This document shows, piece after piece, positions 62,041 through 64,000 of a stretch of DNA of 64,000 bases. Origin of the DNA: Oleispirillum sp963668495 (GTDB lineage: Bacteria > Pseudomonadota > Alphaproteobacteria > Rhodospirillales > Rhodospirillaceae). A model generated the notes under the pieces. That model was not told the DNA's origin, searched no databases, and saw only the letters and a program-made list of their open reading frames with translations. Location: assembly GCA_963668495.1 (NCBI GenBank), contig OY764545.1, positions 1,178,001-1,242,000 of the forward strand, in the 5' to 3' direction. The first letter of the stretch is position 1. Each line of letters begins with the position of its first letter. The translations under genes were made by a program, and so were the position numbers.

Positions 62041-63183
62041 ATGACCACCCGATCTGCCGCGTTGACGCCCCTGCAAAAAGCCAAGCGTGTCGTGCTGAAG
62101 GTCGGGTCGGCCTTACTTGTCGATGATGCGACGGGGCGTATTCATCACACATGGTTGCATAGCCTGTGTGATGATATCGCCATGTTGCGACGGCAGGGTA
62201 AGGATGTGATCGTCGTGTCGTCAGGGGCAGTGGCTGTTGGACGCAAGCCCTTGGGCCTTGTCGGCAAGTCCTTGCGACTCGAAGAAAAACAGGCAGCAGC
62301 GGCAGCAGGGCAAGCCATGCTGATCCACGCCTATCAGGAAGCTCTGTTTCACCACGGTATTCCGGTCGCACAAGTTTTGCTGACCATCCGTGATACGGAA
62401 TCGCGCCGTCAATTCCTGAACGCCAGCAATACCTTTGAAAACCTGTTGAAAATGGGTGTCGTGCCGATCGTGAATGAAAACGATACGGTCGCAACGCAGG
62501 AATTGCGTTATGGCGACAACGACAGGCTGGGCGCGCGAGTTGCGCAAATGGTTTCTGCCGATGCTTTAATTCTGTTTTCTCAGGACATTGATGGTCTGTA
62601 CACGGCTGATCCAACCAGCGATCCGAATGCCGAGCATATTCCTGTCGTGGATGTGTTGGATGCCGGGATCGAGGGTATGGCCGGGACACCGCACGGTCAT
62701 GGTTCGGGTGGTATGGTGACAAAATTGGCAGCCGCACACATTTGCATGTCTGCCGGGTGTCATATGGCCATTGCCAAGGGACGAACCATTTATCCGGTGA
62801 AAGCCTTGTTGGATGGGGCACGCTGTACATGGTTTGTACCGGAAGACGAGCCGCAAACCGCGCGGAAACGTTGGTTGTCCGGGATTATGGCCCCGAATGG
62901 AGTGCTGACCATTGATGCAGGCGCGACCAAGGCTTTGCACTGTGGCAAAAGTTTGCTGCCGATTGGGGTGACACAGATCAAAGGCACATTTGAGCGCGGT
63001 GACGTGGTCGTGGTCGAAGATGCCGACGGGCATGAACTTGCTCTTGGCCTTAGTGCCTATGACAGTGCGGATGCAGAGCGCATCATCGGTCATAAAACCC
63101 AAGACATTCAAGAGCTTCTCGGCTACCGTGGGCGAGATGAAATTATTCACCGCAATAACCTTGTGCTGACTCGGCACGCCTGA
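62041..63183 (+). CDS. proB: Glutamate 5-kinase
   Basis: A 380-residue enzyme. The amino-acid-kinase domain starts near VVLKVGSALLVDD and contains DVIVVSSGAVAVG and VVPIVNENDTVATQELR-like segments; a C-terminal PUA domain lies in residues 280-375. It phosphorylates glutamate as the first step of proline synthesis. Proline feedback usually acts on the kinase domain. It follows obgE by 17 bp, and proA follows 21 bp later. Confidence 0.96.
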   Translation: MTTRSAALTPLQKAKRVVLKVGSALLVDDATGRIHHTWLHSLCDDIAMLRRQGKDVIVVSSGAVAVGRKPLGLVGKSLRLEEKQAAAAAGQAMLIHAYQEALFHHGIPVAQVLLTIRDTESRRQFLNASNTFENLLKMGVVPIVNENDTVATQELRYGDNDRLGARVAQMVSADALILFSQDIDGLYTADPTSDPNAEHIPVVDVLDAGIEGMAGTPHGHGSGGMVTKLAAAHICMSAGCHMAIAKGRTIYPVKALLDGARCTWFVPEDEPQTARKRWLSGIMAPNGVLTIDAGATKALHCGKSLLPIGVTQIKGTFERGDVVVVEDADGHELALGLSAYDSADAERIIGHKTQDIQELLGYRGRDEIIHRNNLVLTRHA

Positions 63184-63204
63184 TCCATCAGTTTGGAGCC
63201 CGTT

Positions 63205-64000
63205 ATGTCCTCTGCCGTTGAAACCAATATTGCCGCCATCATGCAAGGGCTTGGTCAACAAGCCCGTAAAGCTGCTGCTTCATTGGCGCAAACTCCGACA
63301 GATGTAAAAAATGCGGCTTTGCTTGCGGCAGCACAGGCCATTCGTGCAACAGAGGCACAGATCATTGCTGCCAATGCCGCCGATGTTGCTGATGCAGATG
63401 CGCGTGGGATTTCTGGTGCGATGCGTGATCGCCTGATCCTTGATCCGGCGCGGGTTGAAGCCATGGCAAAGGGGCTTGAGGATATTGCGGCCCTGCCGGA
63501 TCCGGTTGGTCGTGTCATTGCGGCATGGGATCGTCCCAATGGCCTCAAGTTCGAACGGGTCGCCGTGCCGTTGGGCGTGATTGGGATTATTTTTGAAAGC
63601 CGCCCGAATGTGGCGGCAGATGCCGGTGCGCTGTGCCTGAAATCCGGCAATGCCGCGATTTTGCGCGGTGGGTCGGAAAGCTATCGTTCCGTACAGGAAA
63701 TTCTGAAAGCCCTGCGAATCGGTTTGGATGCCGTCGGTATTGATGCAAATGCCGTGCAAATGATCCCGACAAAGGATCGTGCTGCCGTTGGTCACTTGCT
63801 GACCATGTCCGATGATGTGGACGTCATTGTCCCGCGTGGTGGGCGAGGCTTGATTGAGCGCGTTACTGCCGAATCACGCATCCCAGTGTTCAAGCATTTG
63901 GATGGGATTTGCCATACCTATGTTCACAGCGGTGCATCTGCTGACATGTCGCGGGACATAGTTCTAAACGCGAAAATGCGTCGGACCGGTATCTGTGGCG
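63205..64000 (+). CDS. proA: Gamma-glutamyl phosphate reductase, partial
   Basis: A frame of 265 codons that runs off the right edge. It begins MSSAVETNIAAIMQGLGQQA and shows the family segments GVIGIIFESRPNVAADAGAL, CLKSGNAAILRGGSE and DVIVPRGGRGLIE. The aldehyde-dehydrogenase catalytic Cys in the RRTGICG segment is near residue 264. It reduces glutamyl phosphate with NADPH to the semialdehyde that cyclises toward proline. The C-terminus is missing from the window. Confidence 0.96.
   Translation, partial: MSSAVETNIAAIMQGLGQQARKAAASLAQTPTDVKNAALLAAAQAIRATEAQIIAANAADVADADARGISGAMRDRLILDPARVEAMAKGLEDIAALPDPVGRVIAAWDRPNGLKFERVAVPLGVIGIIFESRPNVAADAGALCLKSGNAAILRGGSESYRSVQEILKALRIGLDAVGIDANAVQMIPTKDRAAVGHLLTMSDDVDVIVPRGGRGLIERVTAESRIPVFKHLDGICHTYVHSGASADMSRDIVLNAKMRRTGICG

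Overview
The window is an alphaproteobacterial chromosome segment of moderate GC. The core genes and their order (carA/carB/greA, yqeY-dnaG-rpoD, rplU-rpmA-obgE-proB-proA) and the split PAS/chemoreceptor pair fit a Rhodospirillales-like or related marine/freshwater lineage. I cannot fix the genus. A tRNA-flanked block of about 39 kb, lower in GC and with different codon use, sits between rpoD and rplU.

Left core (1-21.1 kb). A SUKH-like partial gene and a small lipoprotein are followed by the 5-oxoprolinase operon pxpB-pxpC-pxpA. On the other strand lie mtgA, a LysR regulator, thioredoxin reductase with a 2-Cys peroxiredoxin (one peroxide-detoxification unit), then a forward Lrp/AsnC regulator, a reverse PAS protein plus chemoreceptor (probably a split energy-taxis sensor), greA, carB and carA. 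yqeY, dnaG and rpoD (the macromolecular-synthesis cluster) run forward and end in a tRNA with anticodon CAT.

Accessory block (21.1-59.86 kb). The left 4 kb holds a tyrosine integrase, unknown genes and a C4-like antisense RNA element. The main element is bounded by a perfect 15-bp direct repeat at 25036-25050 and 59846-59860. The right copy is the 3' end of tRNA-Ser(CGA), and a P4-type integrase lies just inside the left copy. The right end carries satellite-phage-like replication and control genes: a DUF3987/YfjI ATPase, an AlpA-like regulator, an HxH (inovirus Gp2-like) protein, and an XRE regulator with its own operator. The middle is a defence island. It contains (i) an overlapping ATPase / phospholipase-D-like / metallo-beta-lactamase trio; (ii) a large PD-(D/E)XK protein; (iii) a five-gene operon hsdR-hsdM-hsdS-NDT-RT, in which a type I restriction-modification system is translationally coupled to a retron-type reverse transcriptase and a nucleoside-deoxyribosyltransferase-like effector; (iv) a CobS-like AAA / DUF3150 / CobT-like VWA set; (v) a HicA-like protein overlapping an ankyrin protein; (vi) a PDDEXK_4 nuclease pair; (vii) HipB/HipA.

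Right core (59.8-64 kb). tRNA-Ser(CGA), a strong sigma-70 promoter, rplU-rpmA, a terminator, obgE, proB and the start of proA.

The best candidate for an undescribed system is the RM-retron operon at 32574-40711. All four junctions are stop/start overlaps, and no msr-msd RNA gene is evident in the usual place. The ATPase-PLD-MBL trio is the second candidate.
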